A DNA stretch of 64,000 nt. It comes from Ophioderma brevispina (taxonomy: Eukaryota > Echinodermata > Ophiuroidea > Amphilepidida > Ophiodermatidae). The first letter of the stretch is position 1, and each line of letters starts with the position of its first letter. The notes beneath the pieces are model-generated. The model was not told where the DNA came from, did not search any database, and saw only the letters and a program-made list of their open reading frames with translations. The stretch is taken from positions 1-64,000 of the forward strand of contig JAMKCH010041490.1 of NCBI GenBank assembly GCA_023653785.1. Reading direction: 5' to 3'. Positions 33,548 through 44,340 of the stretch are shown here, in pieces. A program made the translations under genes and the position numbers.

Positions 33548-34072
33548 AATTTTAGTCTCCACTTAAAGTAAAATAGACAAAGTGTTTAGACCCATGCCTC
33601 TGATAAGCTCCTAGGCGACCTCCTAACTGCCCGATATGGAGCTTTGTTAAGGTTTGGGTCCAACAGTCCACTTAGCTTCAAGTGCCTTCCATGCAGGCAG
33701 ACTGGCTTATGGACTTATTTTTTTCTCCCACCTCTTTGCTTAAAGTATAGACTAAAAGTTGATAGACTTATGCCTCTGATAAGCTCCTAGGTGACCTCCT
33801 AACTGCCCGATATGGAGCTTTGTTGAGGTTTGGGTCCAGCTTCAAGCTTCCATGCAGACAGACTGGCAAATGGAACTTTTTTTGTCTCCATTTCAAGTAA
33901 CATAGACTGAAAGTTGATAGTCAAGTATAGACTAAAAGTTGATAAACCTATGCCTCTGAAGTTCCTAGGCGACCTGCTAACTGCCCGATATGGAGCTTTG
34001 TTGAGGTTTGGGTCCAACAGTCCACTTAGCTTCAAGTGCCTTCCATGCAGGCAGACTGGCTTATGGACTAAA
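33548..34072. repeat. Tandem array, three copies of an about 178-bp unit
   Basis: The phrase CTAACTGCCCGATATGGAGC recurs in each unit, as do AGCTTCAAG, CCATGCAG(G/A)CAGACTGGC and a CTCC-to-TATAGACT leader. ATGCCTCTGA begins at about 33594, 33771 and 33950 (periods 177 and 179). Copies 1 and 3 are nearly identical over 120 bp; copy 2 has small deletions. The unit is open on the plus strand (LGDLLTARYGALLRFGS) and on the minus strand (GLLDPNLNKAPYRAV). No protein family was recognised. Confidence 0.85.
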
Positions 34073-34382
34073 CAAAGGCAGCTTCAGGGGTGCTGCCCCT
34101 TCGACCCCCAGCCATGGATATACCCACTCACTGCATGGGTGATCACAGGTTTTCAGGGTTTTGTTTAGAAGAGTGACTGGCATCTCTGAGAAAGATTTGG
34201 TCGAGATGTACGGGAAATTGATAGCGGACTCTGTAATATGTGGCGATGGGATTGGCTTGAAGTAGAAGTGAAAGGCCCTGACGATTCCAAATACAACTTG
34301 GTGGAAGTATTCAAAACGCTTGACAAGCCAGGAAAGTGTTCCTGCATGGTATGCTGTAGATGTATGTATACATTGCATTTCC
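34073..34382. other. No gene recognised
   Basis: A GC-richer stretch follows the array (CAGGGGTGCTGCCCCTTCG, an 8-bp stem). A 105-codon minus-strand ORF here has no recognisable domain. Confidence 0.3.
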
Positions 34383-34737
34383 TTAAAGGTCCATGGCCCG
34401 ATCGCTAATAGCCTCGTCCCCAGAAGCCCCAGATTTTACCGGAAGTGGTCAAAATTTTGGTATCAGAAGAAAGCTACTATTTTTCTCATTTACCCTGTGA
34501 AATCTTAGGGCTAAAGAATGTTTGGTTTGGATGCTATGAGCGAAAATATGCACCATTTTGGTCGACCAATATTAATTTTACACGGTACTCTATGGGGCTT
34601 ACAAGATCACGTTTTTAGCTCTCACAGCAAAACAGATTGAAATATTGGTGTGAAACTTTACAGATGGGGTTTTGGGGTGAAGGGCAATCTATCAAGATGA
34701 AAACTTCATATCTTTAAATCGGGTCATCCCCCTTTAA
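34383..34737 (+). mobile_element. Foldback MITE, family C (copy 1)
   Basis: Left end TTAA-AGGTCCATGGCCCGATCG, right end CGGGTCATCCCCCT-TTAA. CCCCAGATTTTACCGGA, CCTGTGAAATCTTAG, TATGAGCGAA and CAATCTATCAAGATGAAAA are shared in order with 43209-43537. Confidence 0.85.
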
Positions 34738-34867
34738 GTACATATAGAAAATTTTTGAAAATCAACAGTTGATGGACAAAAATTTCCTATAAATACTTCA
34801 GTAATTATATGTAAAAACACCCACCTCAAACATGTTTTTTTTTTTTATTGCTAAATTGCAAAAACCC

Positions 34868-35050
34868 ACCTTCCGAACCTAAGACCTATAGATAATATCT
34901 ATCGTCCTCTGCCAAACCAGCTTGTTAGCTCAGTCGGGAAGAGCGCCGTGCTAGTAATACGGAGGGTCGCCGTTTCGAATCCGGCCAAGCGCACATGGTT
35001 TTTTTCAACACTACCGTGCGCTGGCCATCTCCAGGGAAAGATTAATAAAT
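34868..35050 (+). repeat. tRNA-Thr-like repeat (copy 2)
   Basis: The cloverleaf-like core is at about 34920-34992: D arm AGCTCAGTCGGGAAGAGC, anticodon arm CCGTGCTAGTAATACGG with anticodon AGT in the loop (Thr), and T arm GCCGTTTCGAATCCGGC with one mismatch. The outer acceptor pairs fail. Downstream come GCGCACATGG, an inverted CCGTGCGC, and CCAGGGAAAGATTAATAAA, as in copy 1. The upstream flank is also shared, so the repeated unit is larger than the tRNA itself. Confidence 0.75.
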
Positions 35051-35905
35051 ACTCAAGGTTGCTGTAGTTTTCAAATGTGATGAACTCAAAAATACCTTGT
35101 TATTGAGTTCTGTGTGCTGTTTGGTCTTCATACTTATGTAACATTTGTATATACCATTCGCAAAAAATAATTTGCTTCAATTAGAATGATGAATGTGGTA
35201 AAGGACCGGAAAACTCAAAAGAATTCATAGTGGCTAAGTTCAGCGCATTGGAGAACTACAGCAACCCTGTCATGTTTTCATGATGTTAGGACTCCCCTAC
35301 CTCGCTCTCAAAGCTGAGAGCATTCTCGCGTCCCAGCCTAGAGTTCTAATGCCTTATATAGGCTTATTGTCAGGGACAATTTTGACCAAATTTTGTCTTC
35401 TACATAGGCTGCAATACTATTTATTCCTATGGTATACTAGTGAAAATGTTTACTTTTTGGCCATATTTCAAAAGAATTAATTTCAATCAAAATTTTTGTT
35501 TATATCCCCAGAGAGGATAGCACAAGATTATAGATCCAATGCCACTTCTGCCTTGTATAATTTTTTTATATTTATTCTGGAATGAGGACTTAAATGTGAT
35601 TATCTGAATATGATGTCAAAATCAAAAGCCATTTTGTATTTGCATATTCCTTGCTCCAGAAAAATACAACACTAATTTTGTTGCAATAAAAAAAATCTGG
35701 AATGGTAAAGGACCATTATTCTAAAGACCATGTCACATTTGTTATTGTTTTTGATGCCTCTGTAGGTCATAAATGAGAATCCTGTTTGAAGATGTTTTTC
35801 TATAGTTTCAAAGATGCTGAATTGAAATTTGTGGGTTCAACCTATAGTAAATGTAGGTAATTTTGTAAAATTAGAAAATTAGGGGAGGGGGTAAAATGGG
35901 TAAAT
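35051..35905. other. No gene recognised
   Basis: No exon, RNA or repeat copy was recognised. The ORF at 35280-35480 has no domain. Confidence 0.4.
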
Positions 35906-36039
35906 TTAAAGCGGCACTGGCACATTTTCACAAAATATGGAATTTCTTCAATTTACTCTCTAATGATAGTCTAGGCCATTGGAAGAAAAGAGATACATTT
36001 TACACATAAAAATAACATACTCAAAAAGAGATAGGGATG
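35906..36039 (+). mobile_element. Left half of a family D element (copy 2)
   Basis: TTAA-AGCGGCACTGGCACATTT followed by the same 100 bp as at 23056-23189. A second, complete family D-type element begins at the TTAA where this half stops. Confidence 0.75.
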
Positions 36040-36592
36040 TTAAAGAGACACTGGCACATTTGAAAATTTGAAGATTTTTCAAAATCGATATTTTTGCATG
36101 TTTGTAAAGCTATTATATATATTAGCCCTCACCTGAAATGATTAAGACCAAATCAGCCTCCTTATGGGTAAACAGAACAATTTTATAATTAATGTCGCCG
36201 GCGACATTAATTCAGCAGACGACGGAAATGGCATTTAACACAAGAAAACGCACGCCGTATGCATGTTTCCCAGGGCATGCACCCTGTTTGACCGGTGTGT
36301 GACCTTTGTGGTTTTAACATAGATGAGTACGAGTCTATGATATTCATGTAATATTCACATTTGTTGATTAAAGTTATGGAAAACTTAAAAGTTAGCCTAC
36401 AAATTACCTGAATTAATGTCGCTGGCGACATTAATTATAAAATTGTTTTTGTTTACCCATAAGGACACTGATTTGGTCTTAGTCATTTCAGGTGAAGACT
36501 AATGTATATAAAAGCTTTGAAACCATGCCAAAATATCAATTTTGAAAATCTTAAGGGTGCATTTTTTTTCAAATGTGCCAGTGTCTCTTTAA
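36040..36592 (+). mobile_element. Foldback MITE, family D type, carrying a nested element E
   Basis: Termini TTAA-AGAGACACTGGCACATTTG and CAAATGTGCCAGTGTCTCT-TTAA are perfect inverted repeats. The arms continue pairing inward (ATCGATATTTTTGCATG with CATGCCAAAATATCAAT; CTGAAATGATTAAGACCAAA with TTTGGTCTTAGTCATTTCAG; TTATGGGTAAAC with GTTTACCCATAA) until ACAATTTTATA / TATAAAATTGT, where element E begins. Without E the foldback would be about 305 bp. Confidence 0.9.
36188..36435 (-). mobile_element. Element E, palindrome-ended (copy 2, complete)
   Basis: Each end is itself a 24-bp palindrome: ATTAATGTCG then CCGGCGACATTAAT (36188-36211), and the same with one change, GCTGG for GCCGG, at 36412-36435. 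The 200 bp between them match 23210-23410 as reverse complement. No coding capacity. Confidence 0.85.
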
Positions 36593-36949
36593 AATCAGGT
36601 CAAATTGTGTTTAAATGTACACCAATATATTGGTATCTTTATATGGATTAAATGGGGTATAGTTCATCCAAGTTCCAACCTTTAGTTTCACAGGTACAGC
36701 CCTATTACGTTTCAAGGTCATCCTGGTGTAAAAAGTACCCAATACTGAGATTTAGTTGAAACTTCTGTAAAATTGTTTGTCTTGCATTTGGCTGCATATT
36801 GTAACAAGGTTTACATTGTCTGTCAGGGGTTAGAAAAACCTAACTCTCAAAATTGTATACAGAGCTGTCAACTCCAGATTGCTGAAATTGTTTGTAATCT
36901 AGGCAGCTATTTGACAACCATATGTCTATGTCTCAACAGATTATAGGAT
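36593..36949. other. No gene recognised
   Basis: No exon or repeat copy was recognised, apart from a shared TTTCAAGGTCATCCTGG word also found near 61735. Confidence 0.4.
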
Positions 36950-37590
36950 TGTGTAAAAGCCTCCTTTTTCAACTCGATAACATACAGATACCAAGACTCC
37001 TGCCCTCAGATCGTTAGATCCCAAGTGCTCTTTCACATTGACTATGGGAACACCCTTCTTCTTGGATCAAGCAACTCTGACTTTAGTAGTCTTCAATGCT
37101 CACAGAACTGGGCTTCAAACTGATTTGTTGTGCCAATAAATGGGATCATGCCACACCTTTCTTAAACAGCTTCATTTACTGCCCATCAAGGAAAGAATTC
37201 AAGATTCTGTTTCTTGTGTATAAATGTATTAACAATAATGCTCCATCATATCTTGCTTCTAGAGTGTCACTTTACACTCCCGCACGTGCTGGGTTGTGTT
37301 CATCATCTGACTCTACTCGGCTTGCGGAACACAGATTTCATCCTATGACACTCAAATCAAATGCAGACAAGTCGTTCTATTTTATTGCTCCAAAATTATG
37401 GAACAACCTCCCACATACACTCCGTTCAGCAAAATCTGTGAAACTTGAAATCTTGTTTCCATATTGTTTGTTGTAGCTCTTTTATTTATTGTTGATCAGT
37501 TTTGATTTTGCTCTCTTGTGCCTTGTATCATCACAAAGCGCTGTGATCTTGATGGAATGGTGGTATATCAGCACCCTTAAAACTATAGAA
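36950..37590 (+). mobile_element. CR1/L2-type LINE fragment, 3' end of the reverse transcriptase ORF
   Basis: Upstream, out of frame, is IDYGNTLLLGSS...SLQCSQN, matching the DY-N-LL-G...LQ-QN block of CR1/L2-type proteins. The open frame at 37096-37476 then reads ATPFLNSFIYCPSRKEFKIL, LVYKCINNNAPSYLASRVSL, YTPARAG and FIAPKLWNNLPHTLR, the classic C-terminal region of these polyproteins. The 3' end CAAAGCGCTGTGATC...GGTGGTATAT fits the family's conserved tail. It is 5'-truncated and frameshifted, so it is inactive. Confidence 0.85.
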
Positions 37591-38348
37591 AAGCATCTTC
37601 AAACCTTCTTCCCCAAACTTGGAGAATAGGCTCTCCATTTACTACTGCTAGTGTAAGCAAGAAAGTCAGAGACAAACATCCCTATAGTTAACACTGGCAA
37701 GTTAAGTTTTTCCTCTCACAGTTCAGGATTAAGATAGTGTTCTTGTCTGCAGTAAACCAACAGAGGGCCTCCCACAGTCCAGACAGTCCTTTCTGGATAT
37801 ATTATTGAAAATTTTGAGTGCAGTCAATTTTGCTGTGATATGGCCAAAAAGAAGGTATTAATTTTTAGTTTGTTTTATGCCATAAAAATGCAGATTGTTT
37901 GGAAGACTAATGCCAAACTTGCTTAAAAATCATTTTATTTTTTTCAAGATATTTGGCACAATATGGGATTTCCAAATGGCTATGATTATACCGTTTAGTT
38001 AGATTCTCAAACTCTTGAACAGTCTGGGAGATTCAAAAAAATTAATGCCATATTTTTCTGTAATCAGGAATAGCATAAATGGCATGACTTTGTCAATGCA
38101 CAGATAATATGATATTATCATTGATGTGTAGCAACTTGACAACATAATACTCAAATGGCAAAGATCAACCAAGACTAACTAATCTACTCAAGAAAAAAAT
38201 ATTACATAACCCACTGAGTTCTACCACTGTTCTTATAATATCTCTTATTGGCTCATTACATGATATAACATGATATAATCTCTGAATAACCGATCAGATT
38301 TGATTGGTCACTCATTGATTGGTTTCTATATATCTGTATGTTATGAAG
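37591..38348. other. No gene recognised; a short dispersed repeat at its left edge
   Basis: The 70 bp from about 37567 (CAGCACCC-TTAAAACTATAG to AGAATAGG) recur at 47016-47085. The rest has no exon. Confidence 0.5.
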
Positions 38349-38407
38349 CTGTTCTTAAGCTGTACTTAAGCTGTACTTAAGCTGTATTTAAGCTGTACTT
38401 AAGCTGT
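38349..38407. repeat. 11-bp minisatellite, five units
   Basis: TTAAGCTGTAC repeats in tandem with one T variant. Confidence 0.9.
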
Positions 38408-40027
38408 TTCTGTTTATAGTTACATCATATGTAACCCTGTGAATAACCAATTAAATTATACCTTTTGTACCTATGGTATATCATGTTAACAGAATAAAGC
38501 ATACAATATAGAGTAGGTGCAAGGGTATAATATATTTATGCCAAAATTTCACAAATGGGAAAAAAGTTCAATGACAGCTGTGGAAAATCGTGGCAGATTA
38601 GCCTTGCAAAATTGTGCATTGATGTATTATTAACAATCTAGTAGGATCCATTGATAAATCATGAATCATAGCAATCTGTACCTGAAATTGGCAATCTAAA
38701 ATCAATTATTATTGTAAATAAAAAGTAGTTTATAATATTAATAACAAGAAGAAACACATGAAATTGTTGATAATAACAGTAATAGTGATAATCCAATTGG
38801 GAATCTCAAAAGCAACGACATAATATGTCAATTACCTATCAATTTGCCGTTTCAGAAATCGGCCAAATCTGCTGAATACTTAACTTCTTCAAAGTCGGTC
38901 AATGAACTTGTTAAAGTTGTCCATTATTAATTTTTTTTTTTAAAAAAAGAAAAGAATGCAGAAAAAAAATTTCTAGCTATATACATCGGAACAAAAACCT
39001 ATTTTAAGTAATTTACACTTCTAGATAATGTTATATTTTTTCTGTTGGGAATAACTGCCTACCTGTAGCCAGTTATGCTCCTGGAGCATGTGTTTTTATC
39101 GGAAGACATTTCAAGTGCGATTTCAGATCGACTCTACTCAACAGTCTCTTAATAGATACTGACATAATTGACACAATATCTGCGTGGGTTAGTGGCAAAA
39201 CTCTCTCTTCCACGGAATAGTGTTGTAGCATGAAACCGAAGATAAACTAAAGAAGGACATCACAACAGATTTGACATGGAGGAGGTGATGTATTAACACT
39301 TGCTTTATATCTAGATATTTCATTGCCGTAGCAATTGTTGTGTATGACAATTTACTGTCACTTGAGCCTTCTTGGGAAAGAGATTGATTTTGTCCGTAAT
39401 CCAAGCTGGGGGGTCATGTTACTGCACACAGGCTCTTCCTGAAATTGTCTACCTCTCATACCTTTCTAAATTTCTTAGATTAAATGGCGGACAAGTTAGA
39501 TTTAGATTAAGATTTTAATAGATTAGATTTGTGTTTCACTTGTATTTGATTGAAAGTTTTAATCTAAACTTGGATTTTTCCCTGAAAGCAATCAAAAGAA
39601 ATTTAAAAGTGTAGAGTGAATAAAAAAAAAATTGTGCATGTCAAAACACAACTACAAAATTACCCGACCTGCGTACTCAACAGTGACACAATTGAGGTTT
39701 TCCATGATCTGGCATATTTTCGACTTCTGTGCCTGACAAACAAAATTGATGTCATTTGTTGTAAAAATCGGTAGATATGAAAGATTTTCACAGCTAATCC
39801 AGAAAGATTTTGTCACCACATTCAGACAAAAAAATGGAGACTGAAAACCCAGCTTCTAACGGTGTAAATACCTTGGATGTGGTACCAATATATCGCTCGA
39901 AAATCTGTCATATCTACCTCATTCTTCACAAATACATTCATTTTTTTAGAAAGTCGAAAAATATTGCAGATCATGGAAACATTCAACTGTGTCACAGTTG
40001 AGTAAAACAGGTCAAGGTAGTCTTGTC
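38408..40027. other. No gene recognised
   Basis: AT-rich, with TTAGATTTAGATTA-type simplicity at 39480-39530. The ORFs here have no domain. Confidence 0.4.
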
Positions 40028-41480
40028 AAAGACGTCACGCATTTTTATTCACCAACCGCGGAGCGCGCCGAGGGCGTGTCGAACGACGAAGGCGTGAGGC
40101 TGAGCGGAGCGAGGCGTCTTTGCGCAAATTGTATTTCCCCAGTTGCCCGCATAATGTGTCAATCAAAAGTAGTCGTCATCGTAAGCACCGTCCAATTTCA
40201 TGATTGACAAACGTTTTCAGATACGCCAATACGATGAATTAGCCCGTCAAAAAGTACCATATCGATTTTTGCACGCCCTAATTGCATACGATTCAAGCAA
40301 AAATCGACGAAGTTCTGACAGCTGCGAGTGCGAGGCAGTCCGTACGATGTGAGATGGCATGGAAGATTGGGTAGGTGGTAAGGACAGCTCTGCAGACATA
40401 AAAGTCCCAGTAAAGCCTCGGCAGTCAAAAGTATTCCACCTCCCCTGCACAAATACACTGAATCTGAGGGGACTAGGAATATGGCCATTTACGGTCAGTC
40501 ATTTTATCATAATATTGTAATCGCAGTGACCAGTCAAAAAGGGCCACTCAAGCATGACAAGTGATTTTGAACACCTTACATTGAAATGATGAATCCTGAA
40601 CCAACGTATCACCATGCCACGCAAATGTGATGTGTAGCGAACATCCCAAAATTCAAGCCAGCAATGAAGTCCAGTTCACAAATTCCCGCCGAGAATTTAG
40701 GGGACAATCACCACGCACATCCTAGTCTTAACATGAACTTACCTCGGGAACTTACCATGTCTTGACAGGCACCTATTACGGCAACAATTTTAAGGCTAAA
40801 CTTTCGGCTGAACCATGGCTGAACGATGCAAGAAACTACGGTAAAAAATACAAACCGTTCACTACAATGACTGTAAAATCCACATTATAGTAAGCGAATC
40901 CACACTCAGTACATACACGTATCCGTACTTCAAAAACCCTCATGATAGTCATTCTTCATGCACAGTACCGTACGTGTGCGAGCTCGATAATCCCTACACC
41001 ATGTACACCGGACCTACACTTCCTTACACAGTGACACTGAACAAACGATGCATGTACATTCCACCATGTTTTCACCGTGGCCGTTTCACAGCAAGCAAGT
41101 TTTCACACCATTTTAACATTCCCCGCTAGCTGTAAGCCTGCATCAGGATCCTTGCTATTATTCGCCCCTGTATTCGCTTTGTTTTGAATCGTTAACCAAA
41201 CCCAATAATGAATGTATTGATCAGTTCCAATAAAACTCGTATTCTAGGAAATATTTTAAGCGAACGATGACATCAATCATGACCCAATCAACGATTTATC
41301 GCTAAGTTCGGAAGAGAAAGAAATATCCCGAAAAAAAACATATGAAAGTAAAAAAAGAAGAAAAGGAAATATTGCGAAGGCTTTGATTACGATCTGAAAA
41401 CTTGAGCACGCCTCTTCCTTTCTTTGCTTCCGCGCTAACTCAACCGCCCGTTAGCACGCTTGGAACGACACTACAGTCCC
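40028..41480 (-). promoter_or_regulatory. CpG-rich block, possible promoter/first-exon region
   Basis: CpG is far denser than in the surrounding AT-rich DNA, especially at 40040-40125 (CCGCGGAGCGCGCCGAGGGC) and again at about 40900-41000 and 41390-41460. On the minus strand two strong donors lie 13 bases apart: ATG-GTAAGT (40755-40750) and CGAG-GTAAGT (40742-40737). This pattern suits a 5' exon of a minus-strand gene. A minus-strand ORF downstream (40198-40488) starts with a signal-peptide-like stretch but is otherwise unrecognised. The most CpG-rich 95 bp are bounded by AAAGACG and CGTCTTT, so that part could be a mobile element instead. Confidence 0.3.
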
Positions 41481-41659
41481 CTATTCTCCCATTTACACTC
41501 CAGCAATAATAATCATTTTCCTCCCACTCCCTAACTCCCCGCCTTGATAAAAGGCTAGGTTCCGGTTCAACTTTTGTGTTTTCTCATGCACAATTTTTTT
41601 TAATTACGATGTTATACCAGTCTCTGGAAGTAAAAATTTCACCATGGTAAAATATTAAA

Positions 41660-42230
41660 CATTTTTGTCCCCGCCGACATGAGTTCGGAACGGGACTATG
41701 AAATGAGCAGCGTCCTCGTCCGTCCGTTGTCCGTACGTCCGTGATAAAAATGTTAACCCATTTGTAGACGACTTGACTGGAGTTCCGTAAGGGTGACAAT
41801 GATGTAACTTGGTGGAAGGAAGCGGGTTGATGAGTTCTCGAACCTGATTACGAATTTGGGTGTAAATATGCTAATTAAGGATTAATTTGCTAATTAAGAA
41901 AATTTCCTGCAAGGCCTGTTACAAGTTTTCTGGAGTTCAGTAAGACCTATAATGGTGTTTCACTTGGTGGAAGGAGAGGGTGAAGAGTTCTTTGTGGCGT
42001 ATTTTGGGCACATTGAGTATGCAAAGAGCTAATTAATATGCACAAAACATACAGAGTAATGCTTATATTTTTAAAAACGCGTACAAATTGGATACTCAAA
42101 ATCATGTGCTGCATGAAAGCCTATCATGGGGCAATGTTTTTGGTGATTGTATAGTTATGTTGATATTGACGGCTTAGATCTATGCAAAGGAGCTTAATTA
42201 ACTATGCGTAAATTCTGTATCTCTGAAACG
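41660..42230. repeat. Diverged tandem repeat with a GTCCGTCCG leader
   Basis: CGTCCTCGTCCGTCCGTTGTC heads two or three diverged units of about 130-170 bp. Each contains GGAGTTC(C/A)GTAAG, TTGGTGGAAGGA, a GAGTTCT and GCTAATTAA words. The organisation resembles repeats common in marine invertebrate genomes; the class is not assigned. Confidence 0.55.
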
Positions 42231-42278
42231 GTGTGTCCGATAGGCAAAATTCCTTCCACATGAGGCTACTATGCAATT

Positions 42279-42795
42279 ATGGGAGGGGTCAGGTGGGGTC
42301 TGTGGAGGGAGGGTGGGGGAGGGGCCTTGCGGTCAGTGGCAGTAGGGCTGTGGAGGGTGGTTTTGTTTGGAAGGGAGGTGGGGTGTTGGGGACGGGGTCC
42401 CGTGGGGGGGTGGGGTGCTGTGGTGTGCTGGGGAGGGGGCTGTTGTATGGGGCTGGGGAGAGGGGCGTTGGGTGTTGCATGGTATTGGGGAGGGGGTGTT
42501 GAAGGGGTGTTGGGGAGGGGTGAGGGTGGTGCGTGTTGTTGGGGAGTGAGTATGGTGTTGTTGGTGGATGTTGGGGAGGGGTGGCATGTGGCGGGGGTTT
42601 TGGGGGAAGGGGGGCGTGTTACTGGGTATTGGGTGGGGTGAGGCATTGAGGGGGTGTTATAAAGAAGGGGGTGGTGGTGTTGCAGGGGTGGAGGTGGTGC
42701 AAGTGTGTTGGGCGAGGGGGGTGGGTTGTTGGTGATGGGGGTGGCGGGTTGCGGGGTGTGGGGAGTGGTTGGGCGTGTTGGGGAGGGGGTGGGGC
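42279..42795 (+). repeat. G-rich, strand-asymmetric low-complexity block
   Basis: About 515 bp of TGTTGGGGAGGGGG-like words with almost no A or C on the plus strand. Many runs of three or more G lie within a few bases of each other, so G-quadruplex formation is plausible. The proline-rich minus-strand ORF of 179 codons is a compositional artefact. Confidence 0.85.
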
Positions 42796-42884
42796 ATTGT
42801 AGTTGCATTCATCGCATGTTAGTGACCGCGACATCGGCGGGGGGACATATTTTACGCATCGCGTACATACGAGTTCGCCTTGTT
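42796..42884 (+). repeat. Dispersed 89-bp repeat (copy 1)
   Basis: GTTGCATTCATCGCATGTTA, GACAT.GGCGG, ACGCATCGCGTA and AGTTCGCCTTGTTT match 51211-51299 in the same orientation. Here it follows the G-rich block directly. Confidence 0.8.
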
Positions 42885-43208
42885 TAAGTTAAACCCTAAA
42901 ACACCCCAGTGTATGACTTATTATTATTAGTCATCAAACATTATTTCTATACAGGTAATGGAAAATAGAACATGAGAATACAATAATAATTGAAGTACAA
43001 TATACATGTTTTTATATGTACATAAATAAAGTTTACTGGACGAGGACACTGCCAAAAGGCAGAGCGCGTAACGCAATGGCCCTCATCAGAGAGACAAAAA
43101 AAAAAGAAAAAAAACCAATGGATGGGAGGGAATGTTAACAAAGATGATCTCATATCATACTCACTCTTGTCAAAATCCAGAATCATTAGCGATTATAAAG
43201 TAAAATAA
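42885..43208. other. No gene recognised
   Basis: Contains an AATAAA (43024) and an A-rich run at about 43090-43115. No exon. Confidence 0.35.
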
Positions 43209-43537
43209 TTAAAGGTCATGGGCAAATCGTAATAGCCTTGTCAACAGAAGCCCCCAGATTTTACCGGACGTTGGTAACATTTTGTATCAGAAGAAACCTA
43301 CATTTTTCTCAGCCCTGTGAAATCTTAGAGCCAAAGGTTTGTTTGGTTGGAAGTTATGAGCGAATATTATAATTTTAAACAGTACTATAGGGGATTACAA
43401 AATCACATTTTAGATTCGCATCAAAGTACGGATTGAAATATCGGCGTGTGAAACTTTACAGAGGGGGGATTTGGAGTGAAGGCCCAATCTATCAAGATGA
43501 AAAAAAAAAATCCTTAAATCGGGCCATTCCCCTTTAA
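43209..43537 (+). mobile_element. Foldback MITE, family C (copy 2)
   Basis: TTAA-AGGTCATGGGCAAATCG to CGGGCCATTCCCCT-TTAA. The internal order is the same as 34383-34737, with several deletions. Confidence 0.85.
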
Positions 43538-43855
43538 GTACGGTATATCAATACAGAAAAATTGTTTCTTAGAAAGTCCATGGGACTCTTTTTTTTACAT
43601 TTACTTATTATTGATTACTCAGAGATAGAGTGGAATATCAGTGTTTATAAGCCTAGCTCTTGACAAAATGATAATGGAAATATAACTCAATTTTTGTACT
43701 CCCTGAATTTGGTTTTGCAGGATCACATCTAGCCATAAGCAGATCCTGTAACCTTGCAGTATGAGACGTGATGAAAGCAATACGGAACTAGAATTTCGCG
43801 GTTCTGGGCTTTTGCACTCACTATATTCAAAGAATATAGCTGTGGGCCGCTCCAT

Positions 43856-44130
43856 GACCTTTGACCTCGGCACATGACCTTTGATCTCATTAACATATGA
43901 GGGATCCCATGGTGCACCTATGACACAAGTTTGGTTCCAATTGAACTTCAAGTTTTCCATTGAGGTCAATTTTACATTTTTATCCTATTTTTGAAGTTGA
44001 CCTCACATGACCTTTGACCTCGGCACATGACCTTTGATCTCATTAACATATGAGGGATCCCATGGTGCACCTATGACAGAAGTTTGGTTCCAATTGAACT
44101 TCAAACTTTTCAATTGAGGTCGATTTAAAA
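43856..44130. repeat. Direct duplication of an about 155-bp TGACCT-rich unit, then (CA)n
   Basis: CATGACCTTTGATCTCATTA, ACATATGAGGGATCCCATGG and TTTGGTTCCAATTGAACTTC occur at 43873 and again about 155 bp later, nearly identical. The second unit runs into an ACACACATACA microsatellite at 44147-44200. Confidence 0.9.
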
Positions 44131-44340
44131 AAACTTAACAATTTAGTGACACACACATACATCCACACACACATACACACATACATACACACGCACAATG
44201 GATTGCTAAGTGGTCCTGCCAGCTAGAGCTGGCGGCCCACAAAAAGGATGTATCTTGTGTTGAGATTGAATGATTACATGTTTCCCAGAGTGACTGATTA
44301 TGACAATACACAGATTGCAAGACATTATTCATGTAGTTTA

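Noticed and set aside
34920..34992. A functional tRNA-Thr gene
   Set aside because: The D and T arms are convincing, but the acceptor stem has at least two failed pairs plus an extra base, one T-stem pair is broken, and the unit is part of a dispersed repeat.
42269..42808. 179-codon proline-rich ORF on the minus strand and glycine-rich ORFs on the plus strand
   Set aside because: They come from the one-sided G/C composition of the low-complexity block, where stop codons are rare on both strands.
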